Assembly (NCBI GenBank): GCA_024508855.1
Contig: JANINJ010000045.1
Span: 238,079 to 302,078 of the forward strand
Length of the DNA: 64,000 nt
Source: Xanthobacteraceae bacterium
Lineage (GTDB): Bacteria; Pseudomonadota; Alphaproteobacteria; Rhizobiales; Xanthobacteraceae
Direction: 5' to 3'
The translations under genes were made by a program, and so were the position numbers. Below, piece by piece: positions 32,529-41,465 of this stretch (within the stretch, counting starts at the first letter, position 1; each line of letters starts with the position of its first letter). Under the pieces are notes generated by a model. The model worked only from the letters and a program-made list of their open reading frames with translations. It did not search any database and was not told where the DNA came from.

Positions 32529-34001
32529 TTGGCCGCATCGCAATGGAGCTTCAAGTCCGCCGCTGACATGTCGGCAGCCCTCGCCGCGAAGAAAGTGTCC
32601 GCCGTCGAACTTGCGCAGGACACCATCGCGCGTATCGAGCGGCACGACGCCAAGATCAATGCGGTGTGCGTGCGCGATTTCGAGCGCGGGCTCGAAGCCG
32701 CGCGCGCTGCAGATGCGGCACTGGCGCGCGGCGACAAGAAGCCGCTGCTCGGCATTCCGATGACCGTGAAGGAATCCTTCAACGTCGCGGGGCTGGCGAC
32801 GACATGGGGCTATCCGCAACAGAAGAATTTCAAGGCCGCTGAAGACGCTCTGCCGATCACGCGCGTCAAGAATGCTGGCGGCATCATTCTCGCCAAGACC
32901 AACGTGCCGATCTCACTCGGCGACTGGCAGAGCTACAACGAGGTCTACGGCACCACCAACAATCCTTACGATCTCGGCCGCACGCCGGGCGGCTCCTCCG
33001 GCGGATCGTCGGCGGCGCTGGCCGCAGGCTATGGCGCACTGTCGCTCGGCTCGGATATCGGCGGATCGCTGCGCGTGCCGGCGTTCCATTGCGGCGTCTA
33101 CGCGCACAAGCCGACCTTTGGGCTGTGCGCCTTGCGCGGCCACACCCCGCCGCCGCTGCCGCCGTTGCCGTTCGATCGCGACCTGTCGGTGATCGGCCCG
33201 ATGGCGCGCAGTGCCGCGGATCTTGCCACGCTGCTCGACGTCATGGCCGGCCCCGATCCGCTCGACGCCGGCGTCGCCTACAAGCTATCGCTGCCGGCCT
33301 CGCGCCATCCGGATTTCAAAGGATTCCGCGTGCTGGTGCTCGACAGCCACCCGCTGCTGCCGACCGGCGCGTCGATCCGCACCGCGATCAACGAACTGGC
33401 CGACAACATCGAGAAGCTCGGCGTCAGCGTCAGCCGCGAAACGCCGCTGCTGCCCGACCTCGCCGCGTCGTCGCGGCTCTATATGCGGATGCTGCTGTCC
33501 TTCCTCGCCGGCACGTTCACGCCCGAAGTCTATGCCGGCGCGCAGGCCGCCGCCGCGAAGCTCGCGCCGAACGACATGAGCCTTGCAGCAGAGCGGCTCC
33601 GCGGCATCGTGCTGAGCCATCGCGACTGGGTGATGGCGGATGGCGGCCGTACCCGGCTGCGCGCGCAGTGGCGCGACCTGTTCAAGAAGTTCGACGCGGT
33701 GATCTGCCCGATCATGCCGACCCCAGCCTTCCCGCACGATCATTCGCCGGATCAGGAACTGCGCCGCATCACGATCGACGGCAAGCCCTTCCCCTACACC
33801 GATCAACTGGTGTGGCCCGGCATCGCGACCTTGCCCGGCCTGCCGGCCACCGCGATTCCGCTCGGCCTCGACAAGGACGGCCTGCCGCTCGGCGCGCAGA
33901 TCGTCGGCCCATGGCTGGAGGATCACACGCCGCTGCGGCTGGCATCCTTGATCGAGCGCGAGTTCGGCGGCTTCGTACCCCCGTCCGCGTTCAAGAACTG
34001 A
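32529..34001 (+). CDS. Amidase (amidase-signature family)
   Basis: 490-residue amidase. The Ser-Ser-Lys triad can be placed at Lys81 (MTVKESFN), cis-Ser156 (TPGGSSGGS) and nucleophile Ser180 (SDIGGSLRVPA), with the standard 75 and 99 residue spacing. I place the start at a TTG (32529) because AGGAG lies 6 bases before it; an ATG at 32427 would add 34 residues with no ribosome site. It should hydrolyse an aliphatic or aromatic amide. No other amide-pathway gene is nearby. Confidence 0.9.
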   Translation: MAASQWSFKSAADMSAALAAKKVSAVELAQDTIARIERHDAKINAVCVRDFERGLEAARAADAALARGDKKPLLGIPMTVKESFNVAGLATTWGYPQQKNFKAAEDALPITRVKNAGGIILAKTNVPISLGDWQSYNEVYGTTNNPYDLGRTPGGSSGGSSAALAAGYGALSLGSDIGGSLRVPAFHCGVYAHKPTFGLCALRGHTPPPLPPLPFDRDLSVIGPMARSAADLATLLDVMAGPDPLDAGVAYKLSLPASRHPDFKGFRVLVLDSHPLLPTGASIRTAINELADNIEKLGVSVSRETPLLPDLAASSRLYMRMLLSFLAGTFTPEVYAGAQAAAAKLAPNDMSLAAERLRGIVLSHRDWVMADGGRTRLRAQWRDLFKKFDAVICPIMPTPAFPHDHSPDQELRRITIDGKPFPYTDQLVWPGIATLPGLPATAIPLGLDKDGLPLGAQIVGPWLEDHTPLRLASLIEREFGGFVPPSAFKN

Positions 34002-34102
34002 CGACCACGCTACGATCCCGGCCGAAGCATTTTGCTGCGGCCGGGACTACAACACGACCGGCTTTCGGCGGCGATATCGCCTGAACGAACGGAGACGGAT
34101 CG

Positions 34103-34456
34103 ATGAGCAAGGACCTCGACGAACTGACCCGCCTCAACCGCGACTACATCAATTCGGTACAGAATTCCGACGTGAAGCGTTTCGACGAAATCCTCGCGCC
34201 GGATTTCTATTGCTCCAACCCGGACAAGTCGCTGGTCGATCGCGCCGGCTTCCTCAAGCAGACCGCGATCCCGGTGACGATCCGGAATCTCGAAGCGCAC
34301 GACGTCAACATCCGGCTGATGGGCGACTTCGCCATCATCCATGCCCGCACCAGCTATACGACCGCCGACGGCAACGCCGCGAGCGGCCGCTATACCGACT
34401 GCTGGGCGCGTCGGGATGGTCGATGGCTCGCGGTCTCGGCGCACGTGTCACGCTAA
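34103..34456 (+). CDS. SnoaL/DUF4440-like NTF2-fold protein
   Basis: 117-residue cone-shaped NTF2-like protein: an N-terminal helix (LTRLNRDYINSVQNSDVKRF), the LAPDFYCSNPDKSLVDRAGF region, and a beta-sheet ending in GRYTDCWARRDGRWLAVSAH. Family members are small enzymes or scaffold domains. The ATG at 34103 has CGGAGA upstream. It is placed just after the amidase (101-base gap); the pairing is likely chance. Function unknown. Confidence 0.8.
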   Translation: MSKDLDELTRLNRDYINSVQNSDVKRFDEILAPDFYCSNPDKSLVDRAGFLKQTAIPVTIRNLEAHDVNIRLMGDFAIIHARTSYTTADGNAASGRYTDCWARRDGRWLAVSAHVSR

Positions 34457-34491
34457 AGTAGCAACCTCGGCACGGTCGGATTCTCTCGTTT

Positions 34492-34581
34492 CGTCATGCC
34501 CGTGCTCGTCACGGGCATCCACGTCTTGACAACCGTTCGAGAAGGAAGACGTGGATGGCCGGAATAAATCCGGCCATGACG
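34492..34581. repeat. Palindromic intergenic repeat, family A copy 3
   Basis: A 90-bp element bounded by CGTCATG and CATGACG, with inner ACGTCTT/AAGACGT and GGCCGGA/TCCGGCC pairings as in the copies at 3573 and 29661. It lies between the DUF4440 gene and the alcohol dehydrogenase gene, which converge here. Confidence 0.8.
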
Positions 34582-34616
34582 AGAGAAATTTCCGTTGCAA
34601 GATTATGCAGTGCGCC

Positions 34617-35705
34617 TCACGCGTCGAACATCACCACGCTGCGCACCGTCTTGCCGGCCTTCATGCTGGCAAAACCCTCGTTGATCTCCGACAGCTTCAG
34701 CTTGGCGGAAATCCAGTCCTCCAGGTGCAGCTTGCCGCGCATGTAGAACTCGACGAGACGCGGCATGTCGACGCGGAAATGGTTGGAGCCCATCGACGAA
34801 CCCTGGATCTTGCGCTCGCGCAGGAAATCGAAGCCGTGCAGTTCGATCTTCTGGCCGAACGGCACCATGCCGACGATGGTCGCGGTGCCGCCAGGCGCCA
34901 GCATCGCGAATGCCTGCTCCGACGTGTCCTTGCGGCCCAGCATCTCGAAGGCATGATGCACGCCGCCACCGGTCAATTCCTTCACCTGCTGCACCACGTC
35001 GCCATTGCGCGGATCGACCACGTCGGTCGCGCCAAGCTTGGTGGCGAGTTGCAGCTTGGCCGGGTTGGTGTCGATGGCGATGATACGCCCCGCGCCTGCG
35101 ATCGCCGCCCCGTTGATGCCCGCCATGCCAACACCGCCGCAGCCGATCACCGCGACGGTTTCGCCGGCGGTAACTCTCGCGGTGTTCACCACGGCGCCAT
35201 AGCCAGTGATGACGCCGCAGCCGATCAGCGCCGCAAGTTCGAGCGGCATGTCTCGGCGGATTTTGACGATGGCATTCTCGTGCACCAGCATCTGCTCGGC
35301 AAACGACGACAGGTTGAGAAACTGATTGAGCTTCTCCGAGCGCGCCCATTGCAACCGGTTCGATTGGCCCGGCAGCATCTTCACGGTGGTGTCGGTGCAC
35401 AGCACCGGCCGCCCGGTGGAGCAGTAATCGCAGGTGCCGCAGAACACCGACAGGCACGTCACCACGTGATCGCCGGGCTTCACATAGGTGACGTCGGAGC
35501 CGACCTGCTCGACCACGCCAGCCGATTCGTGCCCCAGCACGGCAGGCAGTGGGTGCGGATAAAGCCCTTCCATGAAATGCAGATCGGAGTGGCACAGGCC
35601 AGCCACCTTGGTGCGGATCAGCACCTCGCGCGGACCAGGCTTCTGCACGCTGATTTCCTCGATCGCCAGCGGCTTGTTCACTTCATAGAGGACGGCGGCC
35701 TTCAT
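34617..35705 (-). CDS. Zinc-dependent alcohol dehydrogenase
   Basis: 362-residue zinc alcohol dehydrogenase. Catalytic-zinc ligands are visible as Cys38 and His59-Glu60, with a third Cys in LIGCGVITGYGAV. The structural-zinc loop carries Cys at 89, 92, 95 and 103. The Rossmann motif VIGCGGVGMAGINGAAIAG follows. It should interconvert an alcohol and aldehyde with NAD(P)+. It precedes the AidB-like gene on the minus strand; both may be in one transcript (50-base gap). Confidence 0.92.
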   Translation of the reverse strand: MKAAVLYEVNKPLAIEEISVQKPGPREVLIRTKVAGLCHSDLHFMEGLYPHPLPAVLGHESAGVVEQVGSDVTYVKPGDHVVTCLSVFCGTCDYCSTGRPVLCTDTTVKMLPGQSNRLQWARSEKLNQFLNLSSFAEQMLVHENAIVKIRRDMPLELAALIGCGVITGYGAVVNTARVTAGETVAVIGCGGVGMAGINGAAIAGAGRIIAIDTNPAKLQLATKLGATDVVDPRNGDVVQQVKELTGGGVHHAFEMLGRKDTSEQAFAMLAPGGTATIVGMVPFGQKIELHGFDFLRERKIQGSSMGSNHFRVDMPRLVEFYMRGKLHLEDWISAKLKLSEINEGFASMKAGKTVRSVVMFDA

Positions 35706-35755
35706 ACATCACTCCCTTTGATTGTTCTTGAGCGAAAACGTCTGCGAAAACGGTG

Positions 35756-37516
35756 TCAGGCCGCGGTCAGCAATTCGCCGGCCTCTGCCATGCCGAGCGC
35801 AGTATCGTCGAGCAGATGCTCGACAATCTTGCGTTCAGCGCCTCCCGTCATCAATTTGAACGGGTCGTTAGGGACCAGCCGATGATCGACCACCGCGCGC
35901 GACCACAGCACGCGGCGGGCATCGCCCCGCGCGGCGTGAATGCGCGCGCCTTCCCAGGCGAGGATCACGGCACTGGCGACATGGTAGAGCGTCGATGTCG
36001 CACGGCGCGAATCCGCTTCATTGTCGGCGCGGGCCGCAACCTCGCGTCCGAACGCGATGGCGCGATCGGTCAGGCGATGCAGGCGGTCGCGCCAGGCCTG
36101 CGGCACGGAGGCCGAGTCGTCGAGCCGCGCGTGCAAGTCCGCACCCAATGCGGAATCCGCGCCGTGGCGGCCGATCGCGCGGGTCAACGCGTCCAGCGCC
36201 ACGATGTTGCCGGTGCCCTCCCAGATCGAGCCGAGATGCGCGTCGCGCAACAATCGTGCGGTCGCGAATTCTTCGATGTAACCGACGCCGCCGCGCATCT
36301 CCATGGCGTCGCCGCAGACCTTGCGCGCATCGCGGGTAGCGCGGAATTTCAACGTCGGCGTCAGGATGCGCAGCAGCGCCGCCGCATCCTGACTGCCGCC
36401 TTCGGCGCGATCCAGCGCATCGGCGGTGAGGAAGCTCATCGACAGCGCCTGCTCGGTTGCAAGCGAGATCTTCATCAGTTGCCGGCGCGCCAGTGGCAGA
36501 TCGGAAATCCGGCTGCCGAACACCACACGGCCGCGCGCCACCGCCATCGCATCGTGCCAGGCGCGACGCATCAGCGCGGTCGACTTGACGCCATTGGACA
36601 GGCGCGACGAGTTCACCATCTCGGCCATCTGCACGAAGCCGCGATCGAGCCGCCCAACGGAATAGGCGATCGCGCCTTCCAGCTTGATCTCGCCCGATGC
36701 CATCGAGCGGGTGCCGAGCTTGTCCTTCAGTCGCACGATCCGGTAGTGGTTCTGCGAACCGTCATCGAGGAAGCGCGGCATCAGGAACAGGCCGACGCCG
36801 CGGGTGCCGTCACCCGCGCCCTGCGGCCGCGCCAGCAGCATCACGACTTTCGCATCGGCGTTGGAGCAGAACCACTTCTCGCCATAAAGCCGCCAGTGGT
36901 CGCCCTCCTGAACCGCCGTCGATGCCAGCTTGCCGACGTCGGAGCCGCCTTCCTTCTCGGTCATGAACTGGCCGCCTTGCGTCAGCTTGCTCATGTCGGT
37001 CTGTGTCAGGCCATCGAGATACTTTGCCTTCAGCGCGTCGTCGCCGAAGCGCGACAGTAACTTCGCTGCACCGTCGGTGACGTTGATCGGGCAGCCCATG
37101 CCGAACTCGGCCTGGTTGAACAGGAACGTGAAGGCGTGCTTCGCCGTCACCGGATAGGTGTCGGCCCAGCCGAGAATGCCCTTGCGATGCGACATTGCGT
37201 GAATGCCGAATTCGCCGAACGCAGCGTTCTCCAGTTCACGATAGGCGGGATGATATTCGATGGTCTGCACATCGCGGCCGAATTTGTCGCGCGGATGCAG
37301 CACCGGACCATGACGATCCGCAATGCGGCCGCATTCATCGAGCCGGCCGCCGACGAGACCGCCGAGCCGATCGAGATGCGGCTCGATGTGCTTGAACAGC
37401 TTCTCAGAGAGATGGATGCGCAGCAAATCCGCCAGCGACGGATCGGCCGCGTAGAAATTCGTGCCGGACGTATCGGGCGCGATCAGATTGGCGGCGATCG
37501 GCGTTTGAATGTTCAT
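35756..37516 (-). CDS. AidB-like acyl-CoA dehydrogenase family flavoprotein
   Basis: 586-residue protein, longer than ordinary acyl-CoA dehydrogenases and in the size range of AidB. Visible markers are GGQFMTEKEGGSDVGKLAS, KLGTRSMASGEIKLEGAIAY and RGGVGYIEEFATARLLRDAH. AidB in E. coli binds DNA and FAD and protects against alkylation; homologues also act as dehydrogenases. It may work with the alcohol dehydrogenase next to it. The start ATG is at 37516, and 115 bases separate it from the divergent SDR gene. Confidence 0.88.
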   Translation of the reverse strand: MNIQTPIAANLIAPDTSGTNFYAADPSLADLLRIHLSEKLFKHIEPHLDRLGGLVGGRLDECGRIADRHGPVLHPRDKFGRDVQTIEYHPAYRELENAAFGEFGIHAMSHRKGILGWADTYPVTAKHAFTFLFNQAEFGMGCPINVTDGAAKLLSRFGDDALKAKYLDGLTQTDMSKLTQGGQFMTEKEGGSDVGKLASTAVQEGDHWRLYGEKWFCSNADAKVVMLLARPQGAGDGTRGVGLFLMPRFLDDGSQNHYRIVRLKDKLGTRSMASGEIKLEGAIAYSVGRLDRGFVQMAEMVNSSRLSNGVKSTALMRRAWHDAMAVARGRVVFGSRISDLPLARRQLMKISLATEQALSMSFLTADALDRAEGGSQDAAALLRILTPTLKFRATRDARKVCGDAMEMRGGVGYIEEFATARLLRDAHLGSIWEGTGNIVALDALTRAIGRHGADSALGADLHARLDDSASVPQAWRDRLHRLTDRAIAFGREVAARADNEADSRRATSTLYHVASAVILAWEGARIHAARGDARRVLWSRAVVDHRLVPNDPFKLMTGGAERKIVEHLLDDTALGMAEAGELLTAA

Positions 37517-37631
37517 GGCGGGCTCCTATATCGATCTCGTCGGCATTTCTCTTCCGATCATGCCCCTGATAGGCTGACGAATAAAGCCTGCTGTTGCCCG
37601 CCCGCGGCGCGTTTCTTTCGGAGAAGCATCC

Positions 37632-38333
37632 ATGGATATTCCACGATACGAAACCGCGTTGATCGTCGGCGCGGGCGAAGGTCTCAGCGCCTCGCTGGCG
37701 CGGCTGTTTTCGCGCCAGGGCTTGAAAGTGGCGCTCGCGGCACGCAATGCCGGCAAACTCGACAAGATCAGCCGCGATACGGGCGCACAGGCGTATGCGT
37801 GCGACGCAACCGACGAGACGGCCGTCGCGGAGCTGTTTGCCGCGGTCGAGCGCGACATCGGTAGCCCTGACGTCGTGGTTTACAATGCCAGCGCGCGGGC
37901 ACGCGGCCCGTTCGTCGACCTCGCGCCCTCGGACGTCGCGAACGCCATCGCCATCAGCGCATTCGGCGGCTTTCTGGTGGCGCAGCAAGCGGTCAAGCGC
38001 ATGCTGCCGCATCATCACGGCGCTATCCTGTTCACCGGCGCATCCGCGAGCGTGAAAGGCTTTCCGCAATCGGCACCGTTCGCGATGGGTAAATTCGCCC
38101 TGCGCGGGCTGGCGCAGAGCATGGCGCGTGAATTCTCGCCGCAGGGCATTCACATCGCGCACTTTGTCATCGATGGCGGCATCCGTAGCGCCACACGGAC
38201 CGAACCGGCCGACAAGCCGGCGTCGATGCTCGATCCCGATGCGATTGCCGCGAGTTACTGGAACGTGCTGCAACAGCCGCGCAGCGCCTGGAGCTGGGAG
38301 CTGGAGCTACGGCCGTGGGTCGAGAAATTCTGA
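37632..38333 (+). CDS. Short-chain dehydrogenase family protein lacking the catalytic Tyr
   Basis: 233-residue SDR. The cofactor motif IVGAGEGLSASLARLF and the YNAS element are present, but the YxxxK site reads F150-A-M-G-K154 (PFAMGKFALRG), so the usual catalytic Tyr is Phe. Ser138 lies 12 residues before it. Homologues with the same FAMGK segment are known to me in this bacterial group, so this looks like a family feature. It is probably a NAD(P)-binding reductase of atypical mechanism or a non-catalytic binder. A crotonase gene follows 63 bases later on the same strand. Confidence 0.85.
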   Translation: MDIPRYETALIVGAGEGLSASLARLFSRQGLKVALAARNAGKLDKISRDTGAQAYACDATDETAVAELFAAVERDIGSPDVVVYNASARARGPFVDLAPSDVANAIAISAFGGFLVAQQAVKRMLPHHHGAILFTGASASVKGFPQSAPFAMGKFALRGLAQSMAREFSPQGIHIAHFVIDGGIRSATRTEPADKPASMLDPDAIAASYWNVLQQPRSAWSWELELRPWVEKF

Positions 38334-38396
38334 ACGCGATTGCATAACGATCGCATCGACCGACCGAACAACCGCGCGCATATGGGGAACATCGAC

Positions 38397-39227
38397 ATGT
38401 CAGACGAGAAGATCATCGACACCGGCACCAATGAATTGCTCTGCACGGTGCGTGACCGCGTGGCGATCATCACGCTCAACCGCCCGGAAGCCCGCAATGC
38501 GTTGTCGGATCACCTGACGCCGGCACTGCGCACCATGATCCGTACCTGTGGCGAGGATCCGAATGTCGGCGTGCTGCTTATCACCGGCGCCGGTACCGCG
38601 TTCTGCGCCGGTGGCGATGTCAAGGGCATGGGCGCCAATCGCAGCGCAGCCAAGCAGGCGATGTCGTTCGACGACAAGGTGGCCGATCTGCAGGAGCGCC
38701 AGCGCCTGCTCACGGGCGCGCTGGTGTCGGTGCGCAAGCCGACCATCGCCGCTCTGCCCGGTGCGGCGGCGGGCGCGGGTCTTGCCATCGCCATGGCCTG
38801 CGACATCCGCATCGCCGCGGAATCGGCCTTCGTCACCACCGGCTACCTGCGTGTCGGCCTGAGCGGCGACTACGGCATTGCGTGGCTGTTGACGCGGCTG
38901 GTCGGGACTTCGCGGGCGCGCGAACTGATGTTCACCGGCGAGAAGGTCGACGCAAAGCGTGCCGAAAGCATCGGACTGGTCAATCGCGTCGTGCCGGATG
39001 CGAAGCTTCGCGACGAGGCTTATGCGCTGGCCAAATCCATCGCCGAAGGCCCCACCATCGCGCTACGCTACATGAAGGACAATCTAGACGAAGCACTGGC
39101 GTTCGATTTCGCTACCGCACGCGATCATGAAGCCGTGCGGCTGATACGAACCGCCGCCACTGCCGATCATCGCGAAGCGGTGCAAGCCTTCGTCGAGAAG
39201 CGCAAGCCGGTGTTCAAGGGCAATTAA
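38397..39227 (+). CDS. Enoyl-CoA hydratase/isomerase family protein
   Basis: 276-residue crotonase. Oxyanion segments are GTAFCAGGDVKGMGA and PGAAAGAGLAIAMACDIRIA. The hydratase glutamates are replaced (GLAIAMA and YLRVGLSGDYGIAW, with Asp in GDYG), again an atypical active site. The ATG at 38397 is chosen because GGGGAA lies 7 bases upstream; an ATG at 38382 is also in frame. Its TAA stop is at the edge of a family C repeat. The gene may be co-transcribed with the SDR. Confidence 0.88.
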   Translation: MSDEKIIDTGTNELLCTVRDRVAIITLNRPEARNALSDHLTPALRTMIRTCGEDPNVGVLLITGAGTAFCAGGDVKGMGANRSAAKQAMSFDDKVADLQERQRLLTGALVSVRKPTIAALPGAAAGAGLAIAMACDIRIAAESAFVTTGYLRVGLSGDYGIAWLLTRLVGTSRARELMFTGEKVDAKRAESIGLVNRVVPDAKLRDEAYALAKSIAEGPTIALRYMKDNLDEALAFDFATARDHEAVRLIRTAATADHREAVQAFVEKRKPVFKGN

Positions 39228-39330
39228 AGCGTTTTCAAGCGAAGTGGATTTCGGTTCGCGTGAAGAAAACGCGTCACCTCGAAATCATAGAGCTCCGGTT
39301 CTGATTCCATCAGAACCGGAAAGGCTCTAA
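39225..39330. repeat. ~105-bp intergenic repeat, family C copy 2
   Basis: Runs from the TAA stop of the crotonase to the TAG stop of the GNAT gene, so both convergent genes end inside its edges. It shares nearly its whole sequence with the copies at 10109-10219 and 39957-40062, and includes the perfect hairpin GGTTCTGAT/ATCAGAACC around TCC. Copy 3 lies in the same orientation, 627 bases farther on, so the GNAT gene is bracketed by direct repeats. Confidence 0.9.
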
Positions 39331-39941
39331 TGCATCGATGCCGGCAACCCGCCGGTCGCCGCGAGGCGCCAGCTGGCGCAGGGAATGTCCGCGGGTGCGA
39401 CATCGATGGTCTTCTCGAAACGAACCAGCTTCCAGTCGTTGGGAGTCGGCGCAAACGAATAACCCGATTTGCGCGCAAGGCCGATCATCGCGCTGTTGGA
39501 ACGCAACGTATCGCCGAAGATCCGTTCCGCACCGAACGCTGCGGCACGACACTCGAGGTTCGACAGCAGCGCGGCACCGATGCCGTGCCCCTGCCAGCGA
39601 TCGTCGATCGACAGACCGAACTCGAAGCGCCCGGACCGCGGCTCGAACGCATAACGCGCCTCGCCGACGACACGCTCCGTGCCATCGACCTTCATCATCA
39701 CGATGACCGTGAAACGGTTGTCGTCGCCGACATGGATCGATTTTTCGAGTTCGGATCGCGGAAGTTCGCTGGCCGCGCCCAGGAAGCGGTTGTAACGCGA
39801 ACCGCTGGTAAGCGAACGGAAGTAGTCCTGCAGCGCGGCACCATCCTGCGGTTCGACGAAGCGCACCGTCACCGACTGTCCGTCGCGCAAGCGCAGAACA
39901 TCCGAATGTTGCGAGAGATCGCGAAAATCGAGCGCAAGCAT
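39327..39941 (-). CDS. GNAT family N-acetyltransferase
   Basis: 204-residue GNAT protein. The acetyl-CoA motif A is RWQGHGIGAALLSNLE with the GxGxG/A pattern, followed by RSNSAMIGLARKSGY (motif B). The VRFVEPQDGAALQDYFRSL start and the SIDDRW segment fit. The acceptor is unknown. It is flanked by two direct copies of the family C repeat, at 39225-39330 and 39957-40062; its stop is inside the first. Confidence 0.88.
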   Translation of the reverse strand: MLALDFRDLSQHSDVLRLRDGQSVTVRFVEPQDGAALQDYFRSLTSGSRYNRFLGAASELPRSELEKSIHVGDDNRFTVIVMMKVDGTERVVGEARYAFEPRSGRFEFGLSIDDRWQGHGIGAALLSNLECRAAAFGAERIFGDTLRSNSAMIGLARKSGYSFAPTPNDWKLVRFEKTIDVAPADIPCASWRLAATGGLPASMH

Positions 39942-39956
39942 GGTCCGCTCCTATCG

Positions 39957-40062
39957 TTAGAGCGTTTTCGAGCGAAGTGGCTACCGGTTCGCGTGAAGAA
40001 AACGCGTCAAATCAAAACGATAGAGCCCCGGTTCTGATTCCATCAGAACCGGAAAGGCTCCA
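39957..40062. repeat. ~105-bp intergenic repeat, family C copy 3
   Basis: Starts at a TTAG just upstream of the GNAT start and ends at GGCTCCA. It shares AGCGTTTTC, GGTTCGCGTGAAGAAAACG and the GGTTCTGAT/ATCAGAACC hairpin with the other two copies, in the same orientation as the copy at 39225-39330. Confidence 0.9.
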
Positions 40063-40109
40063 GGAAGTCGCGGAGCGGACAGGCAGAGAACCTGCCCGCT
40101 CCGGCTAGC

Positions 40110-40313
40110 TCAACTTCGCCAGAAGGGCTTGTCGACTTCGGCCAGCATCTCGCTCCACGAAATGCCGACGTCGTGCAGGTCGCGTTCGGTCCAGCGCGTC
40201 AGTTCGCGCCGCTGATGTTGCCGTTCACGCCAGATGTGCAGCGTCTCACCGAGATGGGACAGCAACCCTGTCTCATGATGATTTGTCATCGCTGAATGTT
40301 GGTCTCTGGTCAT
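40110..40313 (-). CDS. DUF1127 small protein
   Basis: 67-residue basic protein with the DUF1127 core LTRWTERDLHDVGISWSEM. Such proteins are small, Arg-rich and typical of alphaproteobacteria; in Agrobacterium relatives influence RNA and phosphate metabolism. The ATG at 40313 has a perfect AGGAGG 5 bases upstream, so it is preferred to the in-frame ATG at 40289. It diverges from a LysR gene 111 bases away with a palindrome between. Confidence 0.88.
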   Translation of the reverse strand: MTRDQHSAMTNHHETGLLSHLGETLHIWRERQHQRRELTRWTERDLHDVGISWSEMLAEVDKPFWRS

Positions 40314-40373
40314 CGTCGCCTCCTGAAAACAGGTTCTGGCGGCAAATATCGTGGTTTACCGGCATGTCGACAA

Positions 40374-40390
40374 ACGACACTTTGTGTCGT
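40374..40390. promoter_or_regulatory. Perfect inverted repeat in the DUF1127/LysR divergent promoter
   Basis: Seven-base arms ACGACAC and GTGTCGT around TTT, located 34 bases before the LysR start and 61 bases before the DUF1127 start. The symmetry and the position suit a LysR autoregulatory site; LysR sites are typically interrupted palindromes of this size. The pairing with this regulator is an inference. Confidence 0.55.
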
Positions 40391-40424
40391 AATACATGAC
40401 AATAAATCATCTGAAAGAGGTTCG

Positions 40425-41324
40425 ATGAGCGACCGGCTCCCCTCTCTCAACGGCCTGCGGGCATTCGAAGCCGCGGCCAGGCATCTGAGCTTCACCCTGG
40501 CTGCTGCCGAATTGAACGTGACCCAGACCGCGATCAGCCATCAGATCAAGCGGTTGGAACAGGAGCTGGGCCTCCGCCTGTTTGTCCGCAAGAACCGCGC
40601 CCTTGCTCTCACGCCTGCCGGAATCGATTACCTCCCGGGCGTGCGCGCCGCCTTCAACGACCTGCGGCTGGCCACCGACCGGCTGCGGCGCAAGGACAAC
40701 AACCACATCCTGATCGTCAGCACGCTGGCCTCGCTGGCCGCCAAGTGGCTGCTGCCGCGGCTGGCAGCATTTCAGGAGGACAATCCCGGAATCGACGTCC
40801 GCATCACGACCTCCACCGAACTGGTCGATTTCCAGCGCGGCGACGTCGATGCCGCGATCCGTTACGGCCGCGGGCAATGGCCGGGGCTGCGCGCCGACTG
40901 GCTGATGGCGGACCAGATCTTTCCGGTATGCAGTCCCACCTTGCTGCAGGGCGAACGCCCGCTGCGGCGACCCGAGGATCTGGCCGACCACGTGCTGCTG
41001 CATACCAGCGGCGCCGCGCTTGACGACTGGCGGCTGTGGCTCACGGCAGCCGGCCTTCCGGCCGACCTGTCGAGCCATAGCGGCCTGACCTTCGACATGA
41101 CCTTCGTGACGATTCAGGCTGCGATCGACGGTCACGGGGTCGCCATCGGCCGCACCTCCTATGTCCGGGACGACATCGCCAAAGGTAGGCTGGTGGTGCC
41201 GTTCAAGATGGCGCTGCCGGCGAACGCCGGGTTCTACCTGGTGTCGCCGGAGGCACGCGCCGATACGCCGAAGCTCGTTGTCTTCCGTCAGTGGCTGACC
41301 GAGTCGGCTCGGACCTCGACCTGA
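40425..41324 (+). CDS. LysR family regulator, GcvA type
   Basis: 299-residue LysR regulator. The N-terminus PSLNGLRAFEAAARHLSFTL, then AAELNVTQTAISHQIKRLEQ, is the GcvA/AmpR-like start, and the effector domain ends RQWLTESARTST. The ATG has GAAAGAGG about 5 bases upstream. It is divergent from the DUF1127 gene and 141 bases upstream of a metabolite MFS transporter; either may be its target. The effector is unknown. Confidence 0.92.
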   Translation: MSDRLPSLNGLRAFEAAARHLSFTLAAAELNVTQTAISHQIKRLEQELGLRLFVRKNRALALTPAGIDYLPGVRAAFNDLRLATDRLRRKDNNHILIVSTLASLAAKWLLPRLAAFQEDNPGIDVRITTSTELVDFQRGDVDAAIRYGRGQWPGLRADWLMADQIFPVCSPTLLQGERPLRRPEDLADHVLLHTSGAALDDWRLWLTAAGLPADLSSHSGLTFDMTFVTIQAAIDGHGVAIGRTSYVRDDIAKGRLVVPFKMALPANAGFYLVSPEARADTPKLVVFRQWLTESARTST

Positions 41325-41465
41325 TCCCGCCTCGCCGGAACCGGTACATCCGACGCTTTCCATTTGGACGGCGCGCGGGAGCGTGGCAGATTGTCGCAAG
41401 CGTCGGCCGATCGCGGTGCTCCGGCGGGCGCGGCACAAAACAAAACGCAACGGGGAAACGCCTTC

